A stretch of DNA of 17,281 bases from an uncultured Prosthecobacter sp. (GTDB lineage: Bacteria > Verrucomicrobiota > Verrucomicrobiia > Verrucomicrobiales > Verrucomicrobiaceae). The notes beneath the pieces are model-generated. The model was not told where the DNA came from, made no database searches, and saw only the letters and a list, made by a program, of their open reading frames with translations. Positions 1 to 6,578 of the stretch are shown here, in pieces; the first letter of the stretch is position 1, and every line of letters starts with the position of its first letter. Made by a program: the position numbers and the translations under genes. Location: positions 1-17,281 of the forward strand of contig CALDGV010000837.1 of NCBI GenBank assembly GCA_937941745.1, read 5' to 3'.

Positions 1-1
1 C

Positions 2-865
2 GGCGGCGGTGGAGGCGGCGGCATCTTCGAAAGCTTCTTCGGCGGTGGCGGCGGCGGTGGTTACGGCGGTCGTCGTCGTGATGGCCCTCAGCGCGGCAAT
101 GACCTCCGCTACGGCATCGAAATCTCCCTGGAGGATGCCGCCCGCGGCATCGAGCGCGAGATCGAATACGACCGCCTCAACGTCTGCAAGACCTGCTCCG
201 GCTCCGGTTCCAACAGCGGCAGCGGCAAGAAATCCTGCCGCACCTGCGGCGGCGTGGGCCAGGTCATTTCCTCCCGCGGCTTCTTCCAGATCCAGCAGAA
301 CTGCCCGGACTGCCAGGGCAGCGGCGAAGTCATCAGCGATCCCTGCAAAGGCTGCTCCGGCTCCGGCCGCAGCCGGGAGCACACCAAGCTCCGTGTGAAG
401 ATCCCCGCCGGCATTGAGGACGGCTCCCGCCTCCGCTCCGGCGGCAATGGCGACTACGGCACCCAGGGCGGCCCTGCGGGCGACCTCTACATCGTCGTCA
501 ACGTCAAGCCCCACGACATCTTCGAGCGTGAGGGCGATGACCTCCACTGCCGCATGCCCCTCAGCTTCACCACCGCCGCCCTCGGCGGGGAGGCCACCGT
601 GCCCACCCTGGAGGGCAAGGCCATGCTCAAAGTGCCCGCCGGCACGCAGAACGACACCACCTTCCGCCTCCGCGGCAAGGGCATCAAGACCCTCGGTGCC
701 GAGAGCCATGGCGACCTCTACGTCCACGTTCAGATCGCCGTGCCCACCAAGCTCAACGCCGAGCAGAAGGGCCACCTCGAAGCCTTCGCCAAGTCCGTCG
801 GTGAGAATCACACCAGCACCATGGAGGAAAGCTTCTTCGAGAAGGCCAAGAAGTTCTTCCGCTGA
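2..865 (+). CDS. dnaJ: Chaperone DnaJ (Hsp40), C-terminal part; 5' end outside window
   Basis: Co-chaperone that delivers unfolded clients to DnaK and stimulates its ATPase in the cytoplasm. The open frame enters from the window edge, so the J domain with its HPD motif is not visible. What is seen starts in a Gly/Phe-rich stretch, followed by the cysteine-rich zinc domain with all four CxxCxGxG repeats: CKTCSGSG (185-208), CRTCGGVG (236-259, last-but-one Gly replaced by Val), CPDCQGSG (302-325) and CKGCSGSG (344-367). The two C-terminal beta-barrel substrate-binding domains follow and end at TGA 863-865. The four zinc motifs make this a type I DnaJ rather than CbpA. No grpE or dnaK is in view. 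Codon use is strongly C-ending, as expected for a well-expressed gene in a GC-rich genome. Identification is firm; only the N-terminus is missing. Confidence 0.97.
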   Translation, partial: GGGGGGGIFESFFGGGGGGGYGGRRRDGPQRGNDLRYGIEISLEDAARGIEREIEYDRLNVCKTCSGSGSNSGSGKKSCRTCGGVGQVISSRGFFQIQQNCPDCQGSGEVISDPCKGCSGSGRSREHTKLRVKIPAGIEDGSRLRSGGNGDYGTQGGPAGDLYIVVNVKPHDIFEREGDDLHCRMPLSFTTAALGGEATVPTLEGKAMLKVPAGTQNDTTFRLRGKGIKTLGAESHGDLYVHVQIAVPTKLNAEQKGHLEAFAKSVGENHTSTMEESFFEKAKKFFR

Positions 866-940
866 TCCTGCCGCCCCCGCGCGCAACTTCCACACAGCGA
901 GACACCTTGCCCTGCCGGGCATCGCGGTTATGTGACCGTG

Positions 941-2314
941 ATGCCCTCCCTTGCAGACGACCTCATCTCCCTTCTCGGCGCTGACCGCGTTTCCGTTTCT
1001 GAAGCCGACCTGGCCACGCACAGCACGGACAAATGGTTCGCGTCCCATCCGCCGCAGGTCGTCGTGCATGCCCGCTCGGCGGAGGATGTCTCCAAAACGC
1101 TTCGTTATGCCACGGAACACGGCATCCCCGTGACGCCGCAGGGCGCCCGTGTCGGCTACGTGGGCGGCTGCGTGCCCTCCCAGGGCGGCATCGCCCTCTC
1201 CGTCTTCGGCATGAACCGCATCCTGGAGATCAACACCGCCGATGGCGTGGCCGTCGTCGAGCCGGGCGTCATCACCGGAGACCTTCAGAAGGCCGTGCGC
1301 GAGCTGGGCTGGTTCTACCCGCCTGACCCTGCCTCCCTCAAGGAATGCAGCCTGGGCGGCAACATCGCCACCAATGCCGGAGGCCCACGCTGCCTGAAGT
1401 ATGGCGTGACCCGCCATTACGTGCTCGGCCTGGAGGCCGTCCTGGCTGATGGCAGCATCGTCCAGGCCGGAGGCCGTTGTCACAAGAACAAGACAGGCTT
1501 TGACCTCGTCGGCCTCATGGTCGGCAGTGAGGGCATGCTGGGCGTCGTCACCCAGGCCACGCTGCGCCTCATCCCGCACCCGCCCACCCGCGCCATGCTC
1601 TCGGCAGGCTTCCGCACCTTTGCCGAGGCCGCCAACGCCGTGCAGCGCATCCTCAATTCCGGCTTCCTGCCCAGCGCGCTGGAGATCGCCGACAAATTTA
1701 CCCTGCGGGCCGCCCGCGAATACCTCGGCGAATCCGTCACCCCGCAGGGAGACGCCCATCTCCTCGTCGAGATTGATGGTCACGAAGCCTCGGTGAAAGG
1801 GGAGCTGGCCCTGCTGGCCCAGCTCGTCCGTGACCTCGGCTGCATCGAGCTGGAGGAAGCCCTGGGCGAGGCTGCCTGCGAGCGCTTCTGGAAGCTCCGC
1901 CGCGAATTCTCCTACAGCCTGCGCAACACCGGCCTCATCAAGCTCAATGAGGACATCGTCGTCCCCCGCAGCCGTCTCGTGGACCTCGTGGACTTCGCCG
2001 AGCGCCTCCAGACGGAGCATGGCTTCCCCGTGGCTTGCTTCGGCCATGCCGGAGATGGCAACATCCACGTCAACATCATGGTCCCGACCATGGATGACCC
2101 CGCCATCCGTGAACGTGCGGAGACCGCGCTCGACCAGCTCTTCCGCCAGATCATCGCCTGGAAGGGGGCCATCACGGGCGAGCACGGCGTCGGCATCGCC
2201 AAAAAGCGCTGGTGGCGTGAAGCCGTGCCCAACGCCGCCCACGAAACCCACCTGCGCCTCAAGGCCGCGCTGGACCCGAAAGGCATTCTCAACCCCGGCA
2301 AGTTCCTGGGCTAA
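941..2314 (+). CDS. FAD-linked oxidase, GlcD/D-lactate dehydrogenase family
   Basis: Flavoprotein of the VAO/PCMH superfamily that oxidises a 2-hydroxy acid such as glycolate or D-lactate; the exact substrate cannot be read from sequence. Order of domains: an N-terminal FAD-binding_4 half with the family signature NIATNAGGPRCLKYGVT, then the FAD-oxidase C half with GHAGDGNIHVN (metal-binding histidines) and the terminal GEHGVGIAKKRW. Length (457 residues from this ATG) is normal for GlcD. GTG codons at 932 and 938 are in frame just upstream and are alternative starts; no Shine-Dalgarno separates them. It follows dnaJ by about 70 bases. The glcE and glcF partner subunits of glycolate oxidase are not adjacent, so it either works alone, as many GlcD-like D-lactate dehydrogenases do, or the partners lie elsewhere. 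Family call is strong, substrate open. Confidence 0.93.
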   Translation: MPSLADDLISLLGADRVSVSEADLATHSTDKWFASHPPQVVVHARSAEDVSKTLRYATEHGIPVTPQGARVGYVGGCVPSQGGIALSVFGMNRILEINTADGVAVVEPGVITGDLQKAVRELGWFYPPDPASLKECSLGGNIATNAGGPRCLKYGVTRHYVLGLEAVLADGSIVQAGGRCHKNKTGFDLVGLMVGSEGMLGVVTQATLRLIPHPPTRAMLSAGFRTFAEAANAVQRILNSGFLPSALEIADKFTLRAAREYLGESVTPQGDAHLLVEIDGHEASVKGELALLAQLVRDLGCIELEEALGEAACERFWKLRREFSYSLRNTGLIKLNEDIVVPRSRLVDLVDFAERLQTEHGFPVACFGHAGDGNIHVNIMVPTMDDPAIRERAETALDQLFRQIIAWKGAITGEHGVGIAKKRWWREAVPNAAHETHLRLKAALDPKGILNPGKFLG

Positions 2315-2379
2315 TTCCTGACCATCGGGAAGCCCTGAAAACCGCTTTCTGCGCTGGGATGGCCGTGTTCCTGGCGGGG

Positions 2380-2631
2380 AAAGGGTTTGGGCAAACGCTG
2401 TTTTCCTGTGGGAAAACGGTGTTTACCCTTGGGGAAGGACCTTTTGCCCATGGGCAGGCCTGGGTTGCCTGTGGGTGGGCGGTGTCTGCCCAAAGGTCAG
2501 GGGTGTTTGGATGTGGGAAAACGGTGTTTGAGTATGGGAAAACATCGTTTGCCCATACTCAGACGATGTTTGCCCAAGGGTAAACGGCGCTTTCCCATGC
2601 TCCAAGGCCGGTTTCCTTTCCGGCGGGAGAG
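2380..2631. repeat. Imperfect 21-bp tandem array of dyad-symmetric units (12 units)
   Basis: This fills most of the 321-base gap between two convergent genes. Cut in phase, twelve consecutive 21-base units can be written with no insertions between 2380 and 2631. Consensus: columns 1-12 TTTGCCCATGGG, column 13 variable, columns 14-21 AAACGGTG. Columns 1-16 form a near palindrome (TTTGCCC/GGGCAAA type) followed by a five-base linker CGGTG. Units diverge but often keep arm pairing: GTTTTCC/GGAAAAC at 2400-2417, GTTTG/CAAAC at 2385-2396, TGCCCATGGGCA at 2445-2456. An 18-base exact copy (TGTGGGAAAACGGTGTTT) occurs at 2407-2424 and 2512-2529, 105 bases apart, exactly five periods. Because 21 is a multiple of three, several frames on both strands stay open and show a false seven-residue peptide repeat. 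Function unknown. Confidence 0.85.
2530..2560. other. Strong hairpin inside the 21-bp array
   Basis: GAGTATGGG (2530-2538) pairs perfectly with CCCATACTC (2552-2560); after one mismatch the inner AAAC/GTTT also pairs, leaving a three-base loop ATC. This is a 9+4 bp stem spanning two neighbouring repeat units. A competing 6-bp inverted repeat, CATCGT (2543-2548) with ACGATG (2563-2568), uses overlapping bases, so the two cannot form together. There is no T-tract directly after it on either strand, so it is not a standard rho-independent terminator, though its place between convergent genes would suit a termination or RNA-end-protecting role. Confidence 0.6.
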
Positions 2632-2635
2632 GGGG

Positions 2636-3013
2636 TCATTCGACGTCGTGGTGCTTTTCGCTCACGGAGTGGTCGTGGTCATAGACCTGCTCCTTCATGA
2701 GGTTGCCCTTGCGGGTCCAGTAGCGGTTCAGGCCGTGCCGCTGGCCGTTTTCGAAGTGGGTTTCGGTGGAGAGGATGCCGTTGTCCCACCATTCGCGGAC
2801 GACGCCGTGGAGGCGGCCGTTTTGAAAGGGGTATTCGGCCTTGGGCTGGCCGCTGGGGTGCTTGTCGCGGGCGACGCCGGTGAAGACCTGGCCCTGGAGG
2901 TAGTACACGTCGTCCCGCCATTCGAGGTCCTGATAGGCGGCCTGCGGGGCGGGCTTGCAGGAGGGGAGGGCCAGGGTGGCCAGCAGGAGCAGGGCGGTGA
3001 CGAGGCGGATCAT
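2636..3013 (-). CDS. Small MORN-type (YwqK-like) lipoprotein
   Basis: Predicted secreted lipoprotein of 125 residues. The start at 3013 was chosen over the longest frame (3091) because it places a lipoprotein signal at the N-terminus: MIRLVTALLLLATLALPSC with the lipobox LPSC and Cys19. The mature part contains three MORN_2-like repeats of about 20 residues (GQVFTGVARDKHPSGQP, GRLHGVVREWWDNGIL, GQRHGLNRYWTRKGNL), each built on the Y/W-x-NG pattern seen in YwqK-type proteins. Such repeats are often called toxin-antitoxin components by automatic annotation, but no toxin partner is here and a simple envelope role is more likely. The tail is rich in His and Asp and may bind metal (inference). It is divergent from the gene at 3126 and runs into the 21-bp repeat array. 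No Shine-Dalgarno is visible. Confidence 0.75.
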   Translation of the reverse strand: MIRLVTALLLLATLALPSCKPAPQAAYQDLEWRDDVYYLQGQVFTGVARDKHPSGQPKAEYPFQNGRLHGVVREWWDNGILSTETHFENGQRHGLNRYWTRKGNLMKEQVYDHDHSVSEKHHDVE

Positions 3014-3125
3014 GGGTGGGGGATGCTGCCGCACGGCTGGGAGGGCATCAATGCGGAAGGTTGCGGGCTGTTTCAACGCGGCTCTCGACAAGGGAGTCTG
3101 TTGCGACTAGAAAACGCGCCCTTTC

Positions 3126-3839
3126 ATGGTCTCCACCGCCCGATTCCAACCCCTGTTCCTCGCCGCCCTGCTCTGGCTGGCGGCTGTGGCTGGCGGGCAG
3201 GCCCAATGGCTGGTGTATGAGCTGCAGTTCACGCCGGAGGCGGATACGGTGAACTTTACGAGCTACCGCAGCGCCTACCTGGTGGCTCCGGCGAACGGCG
3301 GGGCGGCGACGCTGGTGCTGACGACGGATGAGGGCGGGCGCTTTTATGCGGTGGCGGACAGCGGGGCGAAGTTCTTCCTGGCGGCGAATGCGGTGCAGCG
3401 GAAGGCGGCTTTTTCGGCCCTGGCGATTTCGGGCAATGCGCAGGCGCTGTACACGGCGTCGGGCGCGCTGAACCGGTCGCTCTACCTGGATTCTCCGGAG
3501 GGGCCGAAGGTGCTGAGAGTGGCGGAGAAGCTGAACGGACGCCTGATGGCCGCTGATGATGAGTCGGACAAGGGGCCGGCGGCGGATGGCTCCATCGGCA
3601 TGATCGGCAGTGCGCTGATCACGGGGACGCTGCGGGAGGATCTGACGGGGATCGCGACGGGGCATTTCACCTCCCAGGTGCTGGCGGTTTCCTACATCGT
3701 GGAGCTTTTGGAGAAGTATGGGTATGCGCCGGACGAGGGTTCGGCTCCGCTGAAGATCGAGGTGGAGACGATCCAGGAGGATGGCAGCCTGATTGATCCC
3801 AGCCTTTTCCCCACTGAGGCGCTGCCGAAGGCCCCCTGA
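3126..3839 (+). CDS. Secreted protein of unknown function, upstream of gspE-like ATPase
   Basis: A 237-residue protein I do not recognise. It begins with a clear Sec signal peptide: Arg at position 6, a hydrophobic core (LFLAALLWLAAVAG) and a likely cut after GGQAQ or near it. The mature part is Ala/Gly/Thr-rich and reads like a beta-rich fold with repeated short strands (AYLVAP, ATLVLTTDEGGRFYAV, RSLYLDSPEG, GSALITGTLRED), acidic towards the middle and C-terminus. No cysteines, catalytic signature or membrane segment is seen after the signal. Its stop is 6 bases before the secretion ATPase start, so the two are almost surely co-transcribed. A role at the cell surface linked to a type IV pilus or type II secretion apparatus is an inference from that pairing only. 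The start has no Shine-Dalgarno; the signal peptide supports it. Confidence 0.8.
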   Translation: MVSTARFQPLFLAALLWLAAVAGGQAQWLVYELQFTPEADTVNFTSYRSAYLVAPANGGAATLVLTTDEGGRFYAVADSGAKFFLAANAVQRKAAFSALAISGNAQALYTASGALNRSLYLDSPEGPKVLRVAEKLNGRLMAADDESDKGPAADGSIGMIGSALITGTLREDLTGIATGHFTSQVLAVSYIVELLEKYGYAPDEGSAPLKIEVETIQEDGSLIDPSLFPTEALPKAP

Positions 3840-3845
3840 CCTCTG

Positions 3846-5552
3846 ATGAAGAACATCCGGCAAGCTTTGGTGCAGTGTCTGGAAGCCTCGGGCGGCTCCG
3901 GAATCCCGCTGCCGACAGGGACGCCGAGCTCGACGGTGGTGAACCAGCTGCTGGACCTGGGCAGCCTGGATGAGGAGGCCTTTCTCTCCCAGCTGGCGGC
4001 ACGGATGGGGATGGGCTTTGTGCCGAACCCGATCCCGGATTCGGCGGATGCGCCGGAAATGAAGCGCCTGCTGCCGCCGCGCGTGGCGCTGAAGCACCGG
4101 CTGCTGCCTTTGAAGGTCCTGGAGGAGGAAGGCCGGCCGAAAAAGCTGCTGGTGGCAGGCTATGATCCCTTTGACCTGATCGCGCATCAGGCGCTGGCCC
4201 GTGAGGTGGAGGTGCCGGTGCGGATGGAGATCGCGCCCCGCAAGCGGCTGCTGAATGCGATGCGTGACTTTTACGGGGTGGGCGCCGACACCTTTGAGGA
4301 GATCCTGAAGGGTCGCGATGTGGACGGGGCGGACCTGGAGCAGCGCGATGAGGCGAACATCATTGATGCAGATGATGAGGAGGCCTCGGTGGTGAAGTTT
4401 GTGAACACGGTGATCCGCGAGGCGCTGGAGCAGCACGCGACGGACATCCACGTGGAGCCGATGGAGGACAAGCTGCGGATGCGCTACCGCATTGACGGAC
4501 GCCTGCGCGAGGTGCCGGTGCCGGAAAACATCAAGCAGCTGCAGCAGTCGGTGATCGCCCGACTGAAGGTGATGGCCAAGCTGGACATCGCCGAGCGCCG
4601 CCTGCCGCAGGACGGACGCATCAACCTGCAGGTGGGCGGGCAGTTTATCGACGTGCGTGTGGCGACGATCCCGAGTGTGGAGGGGGAGAGCGTTTCCCTG
4701 CGTCTGCTGGGTCAGGAGAAGTTCAATCTGGACCGTCTGCGGATCGAGCCGGACCTGCGAGCGGAGGTGGAGACGCTGCTGAAGAAGCCGAACGGCATCA
4801 TTCTCGTGACGGGGCCGACGGGTTCCGGCAAATCCACCACGCTGTACACCTTCCTCAGCCAGCTCAACACCGAGCACCGGCGCATAGTGACGATCGAGGA
4901 CCCGGTGGAAAACAAGCTGCCGGGGGTGGTGCAGATCGCGGTGAGGCCGGAGATCAACCTGACCTTTGCCACCGGGCTGCGCTCCATCCTGCGCGGTGAC
5001 CCGAACGTGGTGATGATCGGTGAGATGCGTGACCTGGAGACGGCGGAGATTGCCATCCGCGCTGCACTGACGGGGCACTTGGTCTTCAGTACGCTGCACA
5101 CGAACGATGCCCTGGGCGGCATCATGCGTCTGATTGACATGGGGGTGGAGCCTTTCCTGGTGTCGAGCTCGGTTCGTGCCTTCATCGCCCAGCGTCTGGT
5201 CCGGGTGCTCTGCCAGGAATGCCGGCAGGTGGATCCGGAGGCTGAGACGCGCCTGAAGGAGCTGCAGTACAGCCGTCCGCTGACAACGCCGGTCTATCGG
5301 GCGCGGGAAGGCGGCTGCGAAGCCTGCCGCGCCACGGGTTACAAGGGGCGAATGTCCATTTACGAGCTCGTGCGCCTGACTCCGGCGATGGGCGAGCTGA
5401 TCACGCATCGCGCCAGCAGTGCGCAGCTTTACCAGCAGGCCTACAAGGACGGCTACCGCCCCATGCGTGAGTATGGCGTGCGCAAGATCCTGGCAGGCCT
5501 GACCTCGATCGACGAGGTCATCAGCGTGACGGTGGCGGAATCCGAGCAGTGA
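3846..5552 (+). CDS. GspE/PilB-type secretion or pilus assembly ATPase
   Basis: Cytoplasmic hexameric ATPase that powers pseudopilus or type IV pilus extension at the inner membrane. The 568 residues are a full family length. An N-terminal MshEN/T2SSE_N-like region (about 1-150) is followed by the N2 domain and the RecA-like core. Walker A GPTGSGKS is at residues 323-330, the Asp/Glu box and Walker B near VVMIGEMRD at 388-396, and the His-box GHLVFSTLHTNDA just after. A zinc-binding tetracysteine is complete (C456, C459, C491, C494), which is typical of GspE and PilB and absent from the retraction ATPase PilT. No other gsp or pil genes are in the window, so T2SS versus pilus cannot be decided. 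It lies 6 bases behind the secreted unknown protein and is followed by a hairpin terminator. Confidence 0.95.
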   Translation: MKNIRQALVQCLEASGGSGIPLPTGTPSSTVVNQLLDLGSLDEEAFLSQLAARMGMGFVPNPIPDSADAPEMKRLLPPRVALKHRLLPLKVLEEEGRPKKLLVAGYDPFDLIAHQALAREVEVPVRMEIAPRKRLLNAMRDFYGVGADTFEEILKGRDVDGADLEQRDEANIIDADDEEASVVKFVNTVIREALEQHATDIHVEPMEDKLRMRYRIDGRLREVPVPENIKQLQQSVIARLKVMAKLDIAERRLPQDGRINLQVGGQFIDVRVATIPSVEGESVSLRLLGQEKFNLDRLRIEPDLRAEVETLLKKPNGIILVTGPTGSGKSTTLYTFLSQLNTEHRRIVTIEDPVENKLPGVVQIAVRPEINLTFATGLRSILRGDPNVVMIGEMRDLETAEIAIRAALTGHLVFSTLHTNDALGGIMRLIDMGVEPFLVSSSVRAFIAQRLVRVLCQECRQVDPEAETRLKELQYSRPLTTPVYRAREGGCEACRATGYKGRMSIYELVRLTPAMGELITHRASSAQLYQQAYKDGYRPMREYGVRKILAGLTSIDEVISVTVAESEQ

Positions 5553-5553
5553 G

Positions 5554-5610
5554 GCGTCCTTGAAAAGGGCACCCCCGCCGGCGGGGAGGCACGGCGGGGA
5601 CGCGATTTTT
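5554..5610 (+). terminator. Hairpin terminator after gspE-like gene, possibly bidirectional
   Basis: Two bases after the ATPase stop, an outer stem GCGTCC (5554-5559) / GGACGC (5598-5603) encloses a perfect palindrome CCCCGCC-GGCGGGG (5573-5586), followed by GATTTTT ending at 5610. The arm CCCCGCC (5573-5579) can instead pair with a second GGCGGGG at 5593-5599, which sits closer to the T-run. On the opposite strand the palindrome is followed by GTGCCCTTTTC, so it may also stop the converging P-loop gene. Seen directly; termination is inferred. Confidence 0.65.
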
Positions 5611-5660
5611 ACCACACACAACTCGACCGAAGCACCACTTCAGCACGAGAAAGGTTTTGT

Positions 5661-6401
5661 TCAGGCAGCCCGGGCACGGGAGCGGCCTTTTTTCTCCAGG
5701 GGCTTGGGCTGGAGGCGGGGACGGAAGGCTTCGCCAAAGAGGTATTGGCGCGCGCTTTCCACCTGGCCGAGCACGCGGGCATGCCATTTGGTGAACTCCT
5801 TGCCCAGCACGGCCTGGAGTTCAGCATCGAGGAGCACGTCGGAAAGGTCCAGATGGCGGGCATGCAGCTCATGCTGGATCTGGAAGCCCACTTCGGGGAT
5901 GTGAAGCTCCACGGCTTCAAACATGTCCATCACGCGGGCGGCGTAGCTGGTGTCCCAGACCTTGTCGTCATCCTCATAGCTGCTGGTGATCAGGTGGGCG
6001 ATGAGGTATTCGGCATGGTCGGAATAGACTTCGGAGGCCTCGATCACGGAATCAAAGCTCTCGCTTTCACTGGTGACCGGCAGCACCACGGAAAGGCTGA
6101 TGCCCGCCTGCTCGAGCCTGAGGTCGAGGCCGTGGTTGGTGTAGAACTTGCCGAAGAACTCGCCCTGGCCGGTGGCAACCTCGAGGATGGTCACGGGGTT
6201 CTCCTCCAGCATGTCGAGCAGGGAATGCGGCGTCAGGCGGCTGGCGTCGAGCTGGTGCTCGTCTTCCTGATCCGTTTCTTCCACCAGCGTTTTGAGCTGA
6301 TGAGGCACGCCGAAGCGGCTGAGGTAGTGGCTGAAGCAGCGGGCAAGAGTGCTCTTGCCCGTGGAAGGGTAGTCATTCAGGAGGAGGATGAGCTTCTTCA
6401 T
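5661..6401 (-). CDS. P-loop NTPase-like protein with atypical Walker A, function unknown
   Basis: A 246-residue soluble protein. The first strand and loop MKKLILLLNDYPSTGKSTLA look like a P-loop of the ParA/CobQ-like class, with GKST at residues 15-18, but the leading Gly/Ala of the GxxxxGK pattern is Asp10. The rest has a mixed alpha/beta pattern with many acidic residues (VEETDQEDEHQLDAS; SSYEDDDK) and strands ILEVATGQGEFF and SLSVVLPVT that could be the Walker B and a later core strand. No helix-turn-helix or membrane segment is seen; the C-terminus is basic (KKGRSRARAA). Short ATPases of this build occur near partition or mobilisation genes, but no ParB, relaxase or origin is nearby, so a chromosomal role is possible. 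It converges on the ATPase gene and shares an AT-rich divergent promoter region with the gene at 6579. Confidence 0.75.
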   Translation of the reverse strand: MKKLILLLNDYPSTGKSTLARCFSHYLSRFGVPHQLKTLVEETDQEDEHQLDASRLTPHSLLDMLEENPVTILEVATGQGEFFGKFYTNHGLDLRLEQAGISLSVVLPVTSESESFDSVIEASEVYSDHAEYLIAHLITSSYEDDDKVWDTSYAARVMDMFEAVELHIPEVGFQIQHELHARHLDLSDVLLDAELQAVLGKEFTKWHARVLGQVESARQYLFGEAFRPRLQPKPLEKKGRSRARAA

Positions 6402-6578
6402 AATGGTGGAATCGATTTATTCGATTTTCACGACAATTATAGAAAATATAATTTTAGAGAGCAAGAATAAATTATTAATTTTTATAAAATTTTCGCATAA
6501 CCAGATTTCTCTCTCTGCGGTGTGGCAGGCATTTTGTTCGCAGAAGGAAGGATCTGCAGCGTTTGAAGGCGCTCAGAA
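6402..6578. promoter_or_regulatory. AT-rich divergent promoter region
   Basis: The 177 bases between two divergent genes contain a roughly 100-base stretch (about 6410-6500) made mostly of A and T, unlike the GC-rich surroundings. Minus-strand promoter: -10 TATAAT at 6441-6436 with a -35 TTGCTC at 6464-6459, spacer 17. Plus-strand promoter: -10 TATAAT at 6447-6452 with a weak -35 TTTTCA at 6425-6430, spacer 16. The two promoters overlap, so they may compete or share a regulator. Seen directly by eye; activity is inferred. Confidence 0.6.

Noticed and set aside
2380..2631. Array considered as a CRISPR
   Set aside because: Units follow one another with no unique spacers, repeats are too degenerate, and no cas gene is present.
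2636..3013. YwqK-like repeats as evidence of a toxin-antitoxin system
   Set aside because: The name comes from automatic annotation of MORN_2 repeats; no toxin gene is adjacent, and the protein is a lipoprotein.
2359..3220. Open frames on both strands through the 21-bp array, encoding seven-residue repeats (GKRCLPx / GQTxFxH types)
   Set aside because: A 21-base period keeps any stop-free frame open, so several frames on both strands show repeats at once. None has a start context, and the longest runs antisense through the lipoprotein gene.
3048..5621. 857-residue minus-strand open frame opposite the secreted protein and the ATPase
   Set aside because: It is antisense to two well-supported genes; its Arg/His/Leu/Gln-rich composition is typical of a GC-rich shadow frame and shows no domain.
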